Below are positions 1 through 6,123 of a DNA stretch of 6,175 nucleotides, piece after piece (positions within the stretch are counted from its first letter, which is position 1; every line of letters starts with the position of its first letter). Source of the DNA: Chloroflexota bacterium (GTDB lineage Bacteria > Chloroflexota > Dehalococcoidia > Lucifugimonadales > JADFKI01); assembly GCA_024648655.1 (NCBI GenBank), contig JAGGDZ010000259.1, forward strand, positions 1-6,175, written 5' to 3'. The position numbers and the translations under genes were made by a program. Below the pieces are notes generated by a model that saw only the letters and a program-made list of their open reading frames with translations, searched no databases and had not been told where the DNA came from.

Positions 1-62
1 CCCCGGTCTCGCCCCTTTGTAACAATTACCATATCGTCAGGTCGCAGTCGCCCGGAATTCAT
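1..62 (-). CDS. rplX: 50S ribosomal protein L24, N-terminal part (partial)
   Basis: The first 20 codons of a gene run off the edge of the window at position 1. The peptide is MNSGRLRPDDMVIVTKGRDR followed by a GG-started codon (Gly). This fits the start of L24, whose KOW motif typically reads as a Lys/Asp-Asp-x-Val-x-Val-x-x-Gly-x-Asp-(Lys/Arg)-Gly pattern. L24 initiates assembly of the large subunit by binding the 5' end of 23S rRNA. GGAGGT lies nine bases before the ATG, inside the end of rplN, and the order rplN-rplX is the standard spc order. Confidence 0.9.
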   Translation of the reverse strand, partial: MNSGRLRPDDMVIVTKGRDR

Positions 63-64
63 AA

Positions 65-433
65 TCAAAGCACCTCCGGTGCTAGGGATACGATGCGCAT
101 AAAGTTCTTGTCGCGCAACTCGCGTGCCACAGGCCCGAATATGCGCGTTCCACGCGGCATCTGGTCGTCATTTACCAGCACCGCCGCGTTGTCGTCGAAG
201 CGTATATGCGAGCCGTCCGGCCTGCGATGGCTCTTGCTCGTCCGCACGATAACTGCCTTCACGACCTCACCCTTGCGTACATTTGACGCAGGCGCGGCTT
301 CCTTCACCGATGCCACTATGATGTCGCCGAGCCATGCGTACTTCCTGCCGCTGCCACCGGGAACGCCGATGCAGCTAATCGTTTTTGCGCCCGAGTTGTC
401 CGCAACTCGCAGGCGAGAATACTGCTGGATCAT
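65..433 (-). CDS. rplN: 50S ribosomal protein L14
   Basis: L14 is a highly conserved large-subunit protein at the subunit interface, forming bridges with 16S rRNA. The product has exactly the standard 122 residues. It begins [27 protein letters not shown], carries the family signature [13 protein letters not shown] (36-48) and KAVIVRTSK, then [11 protein letters not shown] and [16 protein letters not shown], and ends IVSLAPEVL. Its ATG overlaps the rpsQ TGA, with GGAGG ten bases upstream inside the rpsQ tail. It is the first gene of the spc-type part of the cluster, and rplX follows after two bases. Confidence 0.98.
   Translation of the reverse strand: MIQQYSRLRVADNSGAKTISCIGVPGGSGRKYAWLGDIIVASVKEAAPASNVRKGEVVKAVIVRTSKSHRRPDGSHIRFDDNAAVLVNDDQMPRGTRIFGPVARELRDKNFMRIVSLAPEVL
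72..77 (-). promoter_or_regulatory. Shine-Dalgarno of rplX, inside rplN
   Basis: GGAGGT on the minus strand, nine bases before the ATG at 62. It overlaps the codons for the Glu-Val near the end of L14 and supports the start of the partial rplX gene. Confidence 0.75.
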
Positions 434-840
434 TGCTGCTGTGCCTCCGCTCCGTCTTCTGCGGAATCGTCCTCGTATGCGATTTTGGCGCTCACGTCCC
501 CGGTCTCTTGTACGGTAACCGCCTGCGCCTCGGCGAGGATATTGCTCTCATCGTCAGCCGTAAGCTCTCCGGGCTGCACTTCTGCTAAGTCCTCGCGCTG
601 CAATATGTCAATCACACGCCAGCGCTTCGTCTTCGATAGTGGACGCCCTTCGCGAATCTGAACGGTGTCGCCAAGCCTGCACCGGTTCTCAGGGTCGTGC
701 ACCACAAAGCGCGTCTCCCGCCTGACCGGCTTCTTATAGACACGGTGGGGCCGGCGCCACTCCACGGCGACAACAACGGTCTTATCCATCTTGTCGCTGA
801 CCACCTTGCCTATTCTTACTTTACGTCTCTCAAAACTCAT
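430..840 (-). CDS. rpsQ: 30S ribosomal protein S17 with acidic C-terminal extension
   Basis: S17 is a primary 16S rRNA-binding protein with an OB fold. Residues 1-82 are a complete S17: [23 protein letters not shown] near the start and the signature [20 protein letters not shown] (57-76). Most S17 proteins end there, at 80-90 residues. This one continues to residue 136. The extra 54 residues hold 16 Asp/Glu, a single Lys and no Arg after residue 82, and finish AEAQQQ. The frame is intact and the tail ends in a TGA that overlaps the rplN ATG, so it is a real continuation and not a misread downstream gene. The function of the tail is unknown. Confidence 0.95.
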   Translation of the reverse strand: MSFERRKVRIGKVVSDKMDKTVVVAVEWRRPHRVYKKPVRRETRFVVHDPENRCRLGDTVQIREGRPLSKTKRWRVIDILQREDLAEVQPGELTADDESNILAEAQAVTVQETGDVSAKIAYEDDSAEDGAEAQQQ

Positions 841-1040
841 ACTATGCCTGCCGCAAGCTCTCTTTCCCGTATCACCGTCTTGATGCGAGCGATACGCTTG
901 CGCGCCCTACGCACCTCGTTCATGTCCGCCAACTGCATCGTCGCGGCACGAAACCGCAGATTCATGAGCGCTCTGTGCGTATCTTCAAGCTCGTCAACAA
1001 GCTCGTCATCCGACAGCGCCCTGATGTCGTCTATTTCCAT
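837..1040 (-). CDS. rpmC: 50S ribosomal protein L29
   Basis: L29 is a small two-helix protein next to L23 at the tunnel exit. The 67-residue product has the usual length and pattern: a short helix with [20 protein letters not shown], then [20 protein letters not shown] and the basic [12 protein letters not shown] end. The ATG at 1040 has AGGA five bases upstream. A 102-nt spacer with an inverted repeat separates it from rplP, and its TGA overlaps the rpsQ ATG (ATGA), so rpsQ is probably coupled to it. Confidence 0.95.
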   Translation of the reverse strand: MEIDDIRALSDDELVDELEDTHRALMNLRFRAATMQLADMNEVRRARKRIARIKTVIRERELAAGIV

Positions 1041-1093
1041 ATCTATCCTGCCACTTGTTGTTGCTGACCCTTATCACTCGAAGAAGGCTGGGG

Positions 1094-1117
1094 CAGGAGT
1101 GAACCTAATCACTCCTG
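1094..1117 (-). repeat. Perfect 9-bp inverted repeat between rplP and rpmC
   Basis: CAGGAGTGA and its exact complement TCACTCCTG are separated by six bases (TTAGGT on the minus strand). The transcript could fold into a 9-bp stem with a 6-nt loop, 26 nt after the rplP stop and 53 nt before the rpmC ATG. No run of U follows on either strand, so it is not a classical intrinsic terminator. It could be an mRNA processing or stability element or a weak pause site; its role cannot be read from the sequence. Confidence 0.75.
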
Positions 1118-1142
1118 AAACCTGAATGCTGATGCTCGTCTG

Positions 1143-1556
1143 CTAGAATCCTTGTCGTGTAACGATGGTCGTACCCATCGGCAACTTTGATGCCGCAAGA
1201 CGCAGTGCTTCCTTCGCCGTGTCTTCGGGCACTCCGGCGATCTCGAACATAATCCTGCCCGGCTTCACCACGGCGACCCAATGGTCCACCGCGCCCTTTC
1301 CGCTGCCCATTCGCGTCTCTGCCGCGCGCGCCGTAACTGTCTTATCCGGGAAGATGCGAATCCAGATCTTGCCGCCTCTGCGGGCGTAACGTGTCATCGC
1401 CCGCCTCGCCGCTTCGATCTGACGTGAAGTAACCCACGCTGCTTCAGTCGCCTTGATGCCGTACTCACCGGAGTTCAGCGTGCTTCCCGCGACGGAAAGT
1501 CCCTTGCGCCGTCCTCGGTGGTGGTTGCGATACTTAACTCTCTTCGGTTGAAGCAT
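1143..1556 (-). CDS. rplP: 50S ribosomal protein L16
   Basis: L16 binds near the A-site tRNA elbow and is a late-assembling large-subunit protein. The product from the ATG at 1556 has 137 residues, the usual length, and starts [19 protein letters not shown], exactly the family start. Further motifs are [18 protein letters not shown] (43-60), [10 protein letters not shown] (63-72) and [20 protein letters not shown] (81-100); Arg82 matches E. coli Arg81, the hydroxylated arginine. The same frame is open to 1772, but the extra 72 residues are a basic out-of-frame reading of the S3 tail and are rejected. GGAGGT five bases before the ATG, inside rpsC, supports the start and suggests coupling. Confidence 0.97.
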   Translation of the reverse strand: MLQPKRVKYRNHHRGRRKGLSVAGSTLNSGEYGIKATEAAWVTSRQIEAARRAMTRYARRGGKIWIRIFPDKTVTARAAETRMGSGKGAVDHWVAVVKPGRIMFEIAGVPEDTAKEALRLAASKLPMGTTIVTRQGF

Positions 1557-2358
1557 TTGTAACCTCCGCTGTGGGTTCAGGTGCGGTCTCTGCAGGCGCC
1601 GGTGTTGCAGCAGGCGCCGCCGGTGCCGCGGGCGCCGGTGCCGCTTCTGCCTCAGGAGACGCCGTGACCGTAACTTCGATAGGCGCAATATCTGCGGGTG
1701 CGGGTTCTTCCTGCGGCCTCTGTCGCGGCTCCGGAACGATATCCCCTTTGTATATCCATACCTTGATTCCAATTCGCCCGAACTCGGTCGCAGCCTCCGC
1801 GATAGCGTAATCGATGTCCGCGCGCAGTGTGTGCAGCGGCACGCGCCCTTCCATCGCTTTTTCGCGCCGAGCGATGTCTGCGCCGCCCAACCTGCCGGAA
1901 ATGAGCACCTTGATTCCCAAGGCGCCCGCCTGCATCGTGCGAAGAACCGTCTGTCGAATGGCGCGCCGGAACGCTACGCGGCGTTCAAGCTGCTCTGCGA
2001 TGTTGCGTCCAACCAGATAGGCGTCCAACTCAGGCTGACGTATCTCCTGCACATTAAGCCGTGCTCGCCTGGCTGACTTCTGCTCAAGCTCCTTGCGAAG
2101 CTCCTCCACACGCTGTCCGCCTCGACCAATCACGATGCCGGGTCGCGCCGTGTGTATTGTTATCACAACGTCGTTGCCGCGCTCTATCTCTACTTTGGAT
2201 ATGCCGGCGTCCGGGTAACGGGACAGTATAACGTCCCGCACTTCCACGTCCTGCTTGACGAGGTCGCGGTACTCTTCAGGCTTCGATGCGAACCAGCGAG
2301 ACTGCCAGTCCTTACTGATGCCCAGCCGAAATCCTATGGGGTGCGTTTTCTGACCCAA
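1534..2358 (-). CDS. rpsC: 30S ribosomal protein S3 with long Ala/Pro/Glu-rich C-terminal tail
   Basis: S3 forms part of the mRNA entry channel and helicase on the small subunit. The open frame reaches an upstream TTG at 2379, but I choose the TTG at 2358. It gives the standard start (M)[13 protein letters not shown] and has a perfect GAGGAGGT eight bases upstream; the longer start adds seven non-conserved residues and overlaps rplV. The resulting protein has 274 residues. It contains a KH domain with GRGG at about 78-81 and the signature [20 protein letters not shown] (about 154-173) and IKVWIYKG. After residue 208 a tail of about 66 residues follows, dominated by Ala, Pro and Glu, probably disordered. 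Family members without such tails have about 210-235 residues. The end overlaps rplP by 23 nt. Confidence 0.95.
   Translation of the reverse strand: MGQKTHPIGFRLGISKDWQSRWFASKPEEYRDLVKQDVEVRDVILSRYPDAGISKVEIERGNDVVITIHTARPGIVIGRGGQRVEELRKELEQKSARRARLNVQEIRQPELDAYLVGRNIAEQLERRVAFRRAIRQTVLRTMQAGALGIKVLISGRLGGADIARREKAMEGRVPLHTLRADIDYAIAEAATEFGRIGIKVWIYKGDIVPEPRQRPQEEPAPADIAPIEVTVTASPEAEAAPAPAAPAAPAATPAPAETAPEPTAEVTNASTEES
1562..1567 (-). promoter_or_regulatory. Strong Shine-Dalgarno of rplP, inside rpsC
   Basis: GGAGGT on the minus strand, five bases before the ATG at 1556. It lies in the codons for Ala-Glu-Val in the S3 tail and supports the short, 137-residue L16 start. Confidence 0.85.
1595..1648. 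repeat. Imperfect 18-bp tandem repeat within the S3 tail
   Basis: GGCGCC occurs at 1595, 1613 and 1631, exactly 18 bases apart. The longer GGCGCCGGTG occurs at 1595 and 1631. Units one and two, and one and three, match at 13 of 18 positions. The period is six codons and keeps the rpsC frame, encoding the Ala/Pro-rich segment of the S3 tail, which suggests growth by in-frame slippage. Confidence 0.6.
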
Positions 2359-2359
2359 C

Positions 2360-2698
2360 TTAGGAGACCTCCTCGTCAACTACTACGGTGATGTGGCTGT
2401 TGCGCCGGATGATTCGTGTGATGCGCCCGCGCGCCCGCGCTCTGAATCGCTTCGTGCGCGGCCCTTCGTTCGCATAAATCTCCGTTATGCGTAAGTCGGC
2501 GGGATTCGCCATCAACTCGTTCTCTGCGTTCGCCGCCGCCGACTGCACAACCTTCGCAACACTCGCTGCGATTGGCGACGGCAGAAAGCGAAGCGCGTTC
2601 AGCGCCTCTTCCACATTCATGCCCCGAATCATGTCAATGATGGGTTTAATCTTCTTCACGGAATAGCCCGTGTCTTTTGCTACTGCGCTAACCGGCAT
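2360..2698 (-). CDS. rplV: 50S ribosomal protein L22
   Basis: L22 binds all domains of 23S rRNA, and its beta-hairpin lines the exit tunnel near L4. The 112-residue product has normal family length. It shows SVKKIKPIIDMIRGMNVEEALNAL (about 13-36), SAAANAENE (53-61), and the signature region EIYANEGPRTKRFRARARGR followed by SHITVVV. The ATG at 2698 is immediately preceded by an in-frame TAG, which fixes it as the first possible start. The Shine-Dalgarno is weak: the nearest AGGA is about 12 bases upstream. The last codons encode DEEVS, and GAGGAGGT in them is the ribosome site of rpsC. Confidence 0.97.
   Translation of the reverse strand: MPVSAVAKDTGYSVKKIKPIIDMIRGMNVEEALNALRFLPSPIAASVAKVVQSAAANAENELMANPADLRITEIYANEGPRTKRFRARARGRITRIIRRNSHITVVVDEEVS
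2367..2374 (-). promoter_or_regulatory. Strong Shine-Dalgarno of rpsC, inside rplV
   Basis: GAGGAGGT on the minus strand, eight bases before the TTG at 2358. It decides the rpsC start: the alternative TTG at 2379 lies upstream of this site. The bases also encode Glu-Glu-Val at the end of L22. Confidence 0.85.
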
Positions 2699-2755
2699 CT
2701 ATCGTGTCCATCCTGTTAATCCATGTGAGTCCAGTGGGGAAAGGAGAGGAATCCT

Positions 2756-3040
2756 CTACCGCGCCCGTGTAGTTCGCTCCGACCGGGAGATATGACCCCT
2801 GAAAGTCCGTGTGGGTGCGAACTCTCCCAGCTTGTGTCCTACCATATTCTCTGTGATGAAAAGCGGAACATGGCGGCGACCGTCATGCACGGCAATCGTA
2901 AGCCCCAACATGTCGGGCATTATCGTGGACGCCCTAGACCATGTGCGAATCACTGTGCGGCTGCGGCTGTTCTGCGCCGACGTCACCTTCTTCGCCAGTT
3001 TCGGATGCACATACGGCCCCTTCTTGGTTGACCTGGACAT
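2756..3040 (-). CDS. rpsS: 30S ribosomal protein S19
   Basis: S19 sits in the head of the small subunit with S13 and contacts tRNA and the B1 bridge. The 94-residue product has the normal length and motifs: [15 protein letters not shown] at the start, [22 protein letters not shown] (about 28-49), then [33 protein letters not shown] (51-83). The ATG at 3040 has AAGGG eight bases upstream. It is separated from rplB by an unusually long 142-nt spacer for this operon, and from rplV downstream by 57 nt. Confidence 0.98.
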   Translation of the reverse strand: MSRSTKKGPYVHPKLAKKVTSAQNSRSRTVIRTWSRASTIMPDMLGLTIAVHDGRRHVPLFITENMVGHKLGEFAPTRTFRGHISRSERTTRAR

Positions 3041-3060
3041 ATTCTTACCCTTGCGTATTC

Positions 3061-3079
3061 GCGGTTCTTGATGTACCGC
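3061..3079. repeat. Short inverted repeat upstream of rpsS
   Basis: GCGGT and ACCGC form perfect 5-bp arms around a 9-base loop, 21 nt upstream of the rpsS start. It is short enough to arise by chance, but it sits next to the repeat-like element at 3089-3117 in a spacer that is long for this operon. Confidence 0.35.
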
Positions 3080-3088
3080 CTATTAGGC

Positions 3089-3117
3089 TTCGTTCGTGAT
3101 GAGTTTGTCGAAGGACC
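3089..3117. repeat. Degenerate copy of a TTCG...CGAA interspersed repeat
   Basis: In the rplB-rpsS spacer the plus strand reads TTCGTTCGTGATGAG followed by TTTGTCGAAGGACC. This closely resembles an imperfect-palindrome repeat that I recall as common in intergenic regions of several bacterial groups, with core CGTTCGTGGTGAGC then TTGTCGAA. Only one copy is in the window, so its repeat nature cannot be shown from this sequence alone. Confidence 0.5.
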
Positions 3118-3182
3118 ATGTTCAATCATCAGCGCACAGCGCACATCCTTGAGATATGGCGCTGACGCTTGATTTGCCCCAA

Positions 3183-4016
3183 TTACCTTTGCCCCCTGCG
3201 CCGCACGATGAATTTGTCGGACGGCTTCTTCCTCTTACGCGTCCTGTACCCAAGCGCAGGCTTGCCCCATGGAGTCTTCGGTCCCGGCATGCCGATAGGC
3301 GAGCGCCCCTCGCCGCCGCCGTGCGGATGGTCGCGCGGCGACATCACGGACCCGCGTACTTCTGGACGCCAACCCATGTTGCGCTTGCGTCCTGCCTTAC
3401 CCAGCTTTACGTTCTTGTGATCCAGGTTGCTCACCTGTCCGACGGTCGCCATGCATTCGCTCAGCACATTCCGCATCTCACCGGACGGTAGGCGCAGCAG
3501 TGCATACCTGCCTTCCTTCGCCAGCAGCTGGGCCGAACCGCCCGCGCTCCGCACCATCTGGCCGCCTCTGCCCACCTTCATCTCGATGTTGTGGACCTGC
3601 GTACCCTCTCGGATAGCGCGCAGCGGAAGCGCATTGCCCACGCGTTGCTCTGCGTTCTCACCCGACTCAACCTTATCTCCGACCGTCAGCCCATCCGGCG
3701 CGAGTATGTAGCGCCAGTCGCCATCCGGGTACTTGATAAGCGCTATGCGGGCGGACCTGTTCGGGTCGTACTCGATTGAAGTTACTTCGCCCGGTATGCC
3801 GTGCTTGTCTCGCTTGAAGTCGATCACACGGTAGCGCCGCTTGTGTCCGCCACCCCGGTGGCGCACGGTAATGCGACCCGCAGAGTTACGCCCGGCGTTC
3901 TTTTTCATCGGTCGCACAAGCGACTTCTTGGGCTTGCGCGTAGTTATATCGTCCGAAGTGGACAGTACCGCGCCGCGCTGTCCCGGAGTTCTTGGCTTTA
4001 GTGCTCTTAGCGGCAT
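3183..4016 (-). CDS. rplB: 50S ribosomal protein L2
   Basis: L2 is among the most conserved ribosomal proteins and is needed for subunit association and peptidyl transferase assembly. The 277-residue product shows the RNA-binding regions [17 protein letters not shown] (47-63) and [20 protein letters not shown] (156-175), and the C-terminal signature [15 protein letters not shown] (224-238) with Asp229-His230, matching the E. coli Asp228-His229 region. The common form of the signature is [14 protein letters not shown]; Ser and Arg here replace Asn and Val. It ends with a typical FIVRRR-type basic tail. The ATG at 4016 follows rplW by 15 nt with GAGGG upstream. Confidence 0.98.
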   Translation of the reverse strand: MPLRALKPRTPGQRGAVLSTSDDITTRKPKKSLVRPMKKNAGRNSAGRITVRHRGGGHKRRYRVIDFKRDKHGIPGEVTSIEYDPNRSARIALIKYPDGDWRYILAPDGLTVGDKVESGENAEQRVGNALPLRAIREGTQVHNIEMKVGRGGQMVRSAGGSAQLLAKEGRYALLRLPSGEMRNVLSECMATVGQVSNLDHKNVKLGKAGRKRNMGWRPEVRGSVMSPRDHPHGGGEGRSPIGMPGPKTPWGKPALGYRTRKRKKPSDKFIVRRRGQR

Positions 4017-4031
4017 GCTACACGCCCTCGT

Positions 4032-4322
4032 CTATACGCCTTCAAATATGGTTATGGAATCGCCGGGCGCAAGCGTTACTATCGCCTTCTTTATCGCCTT
4101 TTTCTGCGAAAAGCGAGGCCCATAGCGCTTCGTCTTGCCCTTCCTGTTCATCGTATTGACCTTTGTAACCGTAACGCCGAAGGCTTCCTGCACAGCCCAT
4201 TTTATCTGATGCTTGGTAGCGGTCTTAGCCACCTCGAACACATACCGTCCTTCATCCTGAAGGTCTGTGCTCTTCTCGGTAATTACGGGCTTTCTCAAAA
4301 TCTCGAAGGGATGCAAGTCCAT
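4032..4322 (-). CDS. rplW: 50S ribosomal protein L23
   Basis: L23 sits at the polypeptide exit and is the docking site for trigger factor and SRP. The 96-residue product has the family features PFEILRKPVITEKST near the start, the YVFEVAKTATKHQIKWAVQEAFGVTV core (about 27-52), and the basic loop KGKTKRYGPRF (61-71). The length is normal. Its ATG overlaps the rplD TAA by one base (TAATG), and the site GGGGAGGAAGAG that encodes the end of L4 also provides its strong Shine-Dalgarno, so the two genes are probably coupled in translation. Confidence 0.97.
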   Translation of the reverse strand: MDLHPFEILRKPVITEKSTDLQDEGRYVFEVAKTATKHQIKWAVQEAFGVTVTKVNTMNRKGKTKRYGPRFSQKKAIKKAIVTLAPGDSITIFEGV

Positions 4323-5005
4323 TACTCTTCCTCCCCTTCATCTACGGTGACTGCGATGGCATCCCGCTTTATGCGAACAAACTCGCCGCCCCAAATCTCC
4401 TCTGCCTTCCTAACAGCATCGACGGTCATGACCACCTTGTTTGCGTTCAGCAAGTCCACTGTATTCAGCAGTGACACCGGCAGCGTCCGCACCCTGGGTA
4501 TATTTCTCGCAGCGCGCACCACATCATCGGTAATCGTTTCACCGACCAGCAGCGCCGAAGAATTCACTTCCAGCGCTCTGAGCGCCTGCGCCATATGCTT
4601 CGTTTTGGCTTCCGCAATCTCCAGCTTATCCAGCACCACCAACTGCTGCTCCCTTGCCTTGACTGAGAGAACAATCTTGACTGCCTGGCGTTTCATTCGC
4701 TTCGGAGTGCGTTGCCTGTAACTCCGTGGTGTTGGGCCAAACACGATTCCTCCTCCGCGCCATTGTGGCGAGCGAATCGAACCCTGGCGCGCGCGTCCCG
4801 TGTACTTCTGTGGCCTCGGTTTTGCGCCGCCTCCCGCCACCTCTGAACGCGTCTTCACCTTCGCAGTGCCCTGACGCTTGTTCGCCAGCTGTCCAACCAT
4901 CACTTGATGAACCAACGCGGAGTTCATAGGCGCGTCGAATACATCGTCCAGCACCTCAACGCTGTCAACAACAGCGCCGCTCATATTCCTTACGTCTAGC
5001 TTCAC
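4322..5005 (-). CDS. rplD: 50S ribosomal protein L4
   Basis: L4 is a 23S rRNA-binding protein whose extended loop lines the exit tunnel. The product has 227 residues, slightly above the usual 205-210. The tunnel-loop region is visible at about residues 45-105, with KVKTRSEVAGGGAKP, KYTGRARQGSIRSPQWRGGG and VFGPTPRSY. The start codon is GTG at 5005, overlapping the rplC stop as GTGA. Translation begins MKLDVRNMSGAVVDSVEV, matching the family N-terminus, and AGGA lies seven bases upstream. An internal ATG at 4984 would cut off the conserved first strand. The C-terminus ends in an acidic DEGEEE. In E. coli L4 represses this operon through a leader; no such leader is recognised here. Confidence 0.97.
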   Translation of the reverse strand: MKLDVRNMSGAVVDSVEVLDDVFDAPMNSALVHQVMVGQLANKRQGTAKVKTRSEVAGGGAKPRPQKYTGRARQGSIRSPQWRGGGIVFGPTPRSYRQRTPKRMKRQAVKIVLSVKAREQQLVVLDKLEIAEAKTKHMAQALRALEVNSSALLVGETITDDVVRAARNIPRVRTLPVSLLNTVDLLNANKVVMTVDAVRKAEEIWGGEFVRIKRDAIAVTVDEGEEE

Positions 5006-5640
5006 GACTTCTTCCTTTTGCCAGCTTTTCTCACAATAACAAGTCCGTTGCGAGCGCCAGGCACCGTGCCTCTCACAAGCAGCAGGTTACGCTCCGCATC
5101 CGCAAGCACGACCTCAAGTCCTCTGGAGGTAACCCTCTCGTCACCCATATGCCCCGCCATACGCAGCCCCTTGATCACCCGCCCCGGCGTGCTGCCGGCG
5201 CCGACTGACCCGGGCGCTCTGTGCCGGTCAGACTGACCGTGCGTCTTGGGGCCTCCTCGGAAGTTGTACCGTCGCACTCCGCCCGCAAAGCCGCGCCCTT
5301 TTGACTTGCCCGTAACCTCAATAGGCTCGCCCGCCTCGAAGACGCTTGCGTCCAGGGTCTGTCCGACTTCCACCTCGCCGACATCATCTACGCCCACTTC
5401 TCGCAGGTGGCGGAACAGTTGCTGCCCGCTTCGCTTCAGATGTCCTGCGCGAGGCTTGTTCAGGCGCTTCACCGGCTCAAAGCCGAGCTGCACGCCCTCA
5501 TAGCCGTCGCTATCGACTGTCTTGATCTGCGTTACCGTGCAAGGCCCCACTTCCAGGGCGGTAACGCAGTCTGCGCGCCCGTCCTCGTGGAAGACCTGCG
5601 TCGTGCCTATCTTCTTGCCTATCAGTGCATGAACTGTCAT
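5002..5640 (-). CDS. rplC: 50S ribosomal protein L3
   Basis: L3 binds 23S rRNA early in large-subunit assembly and sends a long loop towards the peptidyl transferase centre. The 212-residue product is of normal length. It begins with the typical IGKKIGTTQVF segment and carries the central signature GKSKGRGFAGGVRRYNFRGG (111-130), then THGQSDRHRAPGSVGAGSTPG (133-153) and MAGHMG (161-166). The residue matching E. coli Gln150, the target of the PrmB methyltransferase, is Ser150 here, so that modification should be absent. The start is an ATG with a weak GAGA-type ribosome site. The gene overlaps rplD by 4 nt (GTGA). Confidence 0.98.
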   Translation of the reverse strand: MTVHALIGKKIGTTQVFHEDGRADCVTALEVGPCTVTQIKTVDSDGYEGVQLGFEPVKRLNKPRAGHLKRSGQQLFRHLREVGVDDVGEVEVGQTLDASVFEAGEPIEVTGKSKGRGFAGGVRRYNFRGGPKTHGQSDRHRAPGSVGAGSTPGRVIKGLRMAGHMGDERVTSRGLEVVLADAERNLLLVRGTVPGARNGLVIVRKAGKRKKS

Positions 5641-5660
5641 TGCCGTTCTCTTTATCTAAA

Positions 5661-5682
5661 GGGTAGGACTTATAACCCACCC
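5661..5682 (-). repeat. Possible RNA hairpin between rpsJ and rplC
   Basis: In the transcript, GGGUGGG can pair with CCUACCC through seven pairs including one G-U, around an 8-nt loop (UUAUAAGU). It is followed by UUUAGAU, too short a U-run for a confident terminator. It lies about 20 nt before the rplC start and might affect rplC expression or mRNA processing. Confidence 0.45.
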
Positions 5683-5702
5683 CTCCTGCCTGTCATTTTC
5701 AG

Positions 5703-6020
5703 CTAGAGCTTGATCGATATATCAACGCCCGCCGGCACATTCAATCGTGTCAGCGAGTCGATCGTCTTCGACGTCGGCTCCAGTATGTCGATGAGCCGGT
5801 TATGCGTTCGCAGTTCGAAATGCTCCCGCGAGTTCTTGTCGATGTGCGGACCGCGTATCACGCAGAAGCGCTTGATCGCCGTCGGCAGTGGCACGGGACC
5901 GGAAACGCGCGCGCCCGTGCGCTCGGCAGCCTCGACAATCTGCCCCGCAGACTGATCGAGCAGCCTGTGGTCGAATGCCTTCAGTATGATGCGTATCTTT
6001 TGGCTGTTGGCTGTAACCAT
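5703..6020 (-). CDS. rpsJ: 30S ribosomal protein S10
   Basis: S10 is a small-subunit head protein and, as NusE, also a partner of NusB in transcription antitermination. The 105-residue product contains [15 protein letters not shown] near the N-terminus, the family signature [11 protein letters not shown] at about residues 37-47, and [25 protein letters not shown] sequence in the second half. The reading frame stays open to a GTG at 6062, which would add 14 residues. The ATG at 6020 is preferred because it gives the usual S10 length and has GAAGAG seven bases upstream, whereas the GTG has no Shine-Dalgarno. It is the first gene of the S10 cluster, 103 nt after the fusA stop. Confidence 0.96.
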   Translation of the reverse strand: MVTANSQKIRIILKAFDHRLLDQSAGQIVEAAERTGARVSGPVPLPTAIKRFCVIRGPHIDKNSREHFELRTHNRLIDILEPTSKTIDSLTRLNVPAGVDISIKL

Positions 6021-6123
6021 AACTATGCTCTTCGTCCCTGCTTTCAATGTCCCTTCCCCCACAATGTGGAGAAGTTAGGATGAGGATCAATTCCACATCC
6101 CGCAAATTTCCGTCATCCCTTGG
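6021..6123. other. fusA-rpsJ intergenic spacer
   Basis: 103 nt without a convincing gene. I looked for a promoter for the S10 cluster: the best -35-like TTGATC has no matching -10 box at 16-18 nt. Small inverted repeats are present (CCACA and TGTGG around one base; GGATG and CATCC around 13 bases), but none is strong. A leader-like role is possible but not supported. Confidence 0.4.

Noticed and set aside
1094..1117. Intrinsic terminator at the rplP-rpmC hairpin
   Set aside because: The stem is good, but no T-run follows on either strand and the operon clearly continues, so it is listed only as an inverted repeat.
697..1125. A 142-codon plus-strand open frame crossing rpsQ, rpmC and the rplP-rpmC spacer
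   Set aside because: Mostly antisense to intact ribosomal genes, with Ser-rich low-complexity sequence opposite the Asp/Glu codons of L29; no domain is visible.
1557..1772. A 72-residue basic N-terminal extension of L16 in the same frame
   Set aside because: The DNA encodes the S3 tail in another frame. The extension is an Arg/Leu-rich shadow with no family support, and the conserved L16 start with a strong Shine-Dalgarno is at 1556.
1571..1810. Plus-strand Gly/Ala-rich open frame of 79 codons opposite the S3 tail
   Set aside because: It is the antisense reading of GC-rich Ala/Pro codons, has no ribosome site and matches no recognisable family.
2745..2757. AGAGGA/TCCTCT palindrome at the rpsS stop codon as a terminator
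   Set aside because: The arms are separated by one base, so a real hairpin would have only about four pairs, and no U-run follows.
4209..4721. A 170-codon open frame on the plus strand
   Set aside because: It lies antisense to rplD and rplW, has Ser/Thr-rich composition typical of an antisense shadow, and no recognisable motif.
6021..6062. GTG at 6062 as the S10 start
   Set aside because: It adds 14 non-conserved residues and lacks a Shine-Dalgarno; the ATG at 6020 gives the standard 105-residue S10.
5800..6105. A 101-codon minus-strand frame overlapping rpsJ
   Set aside because: It is an out-of-frame shadow of rpsJ with no family resemblance.
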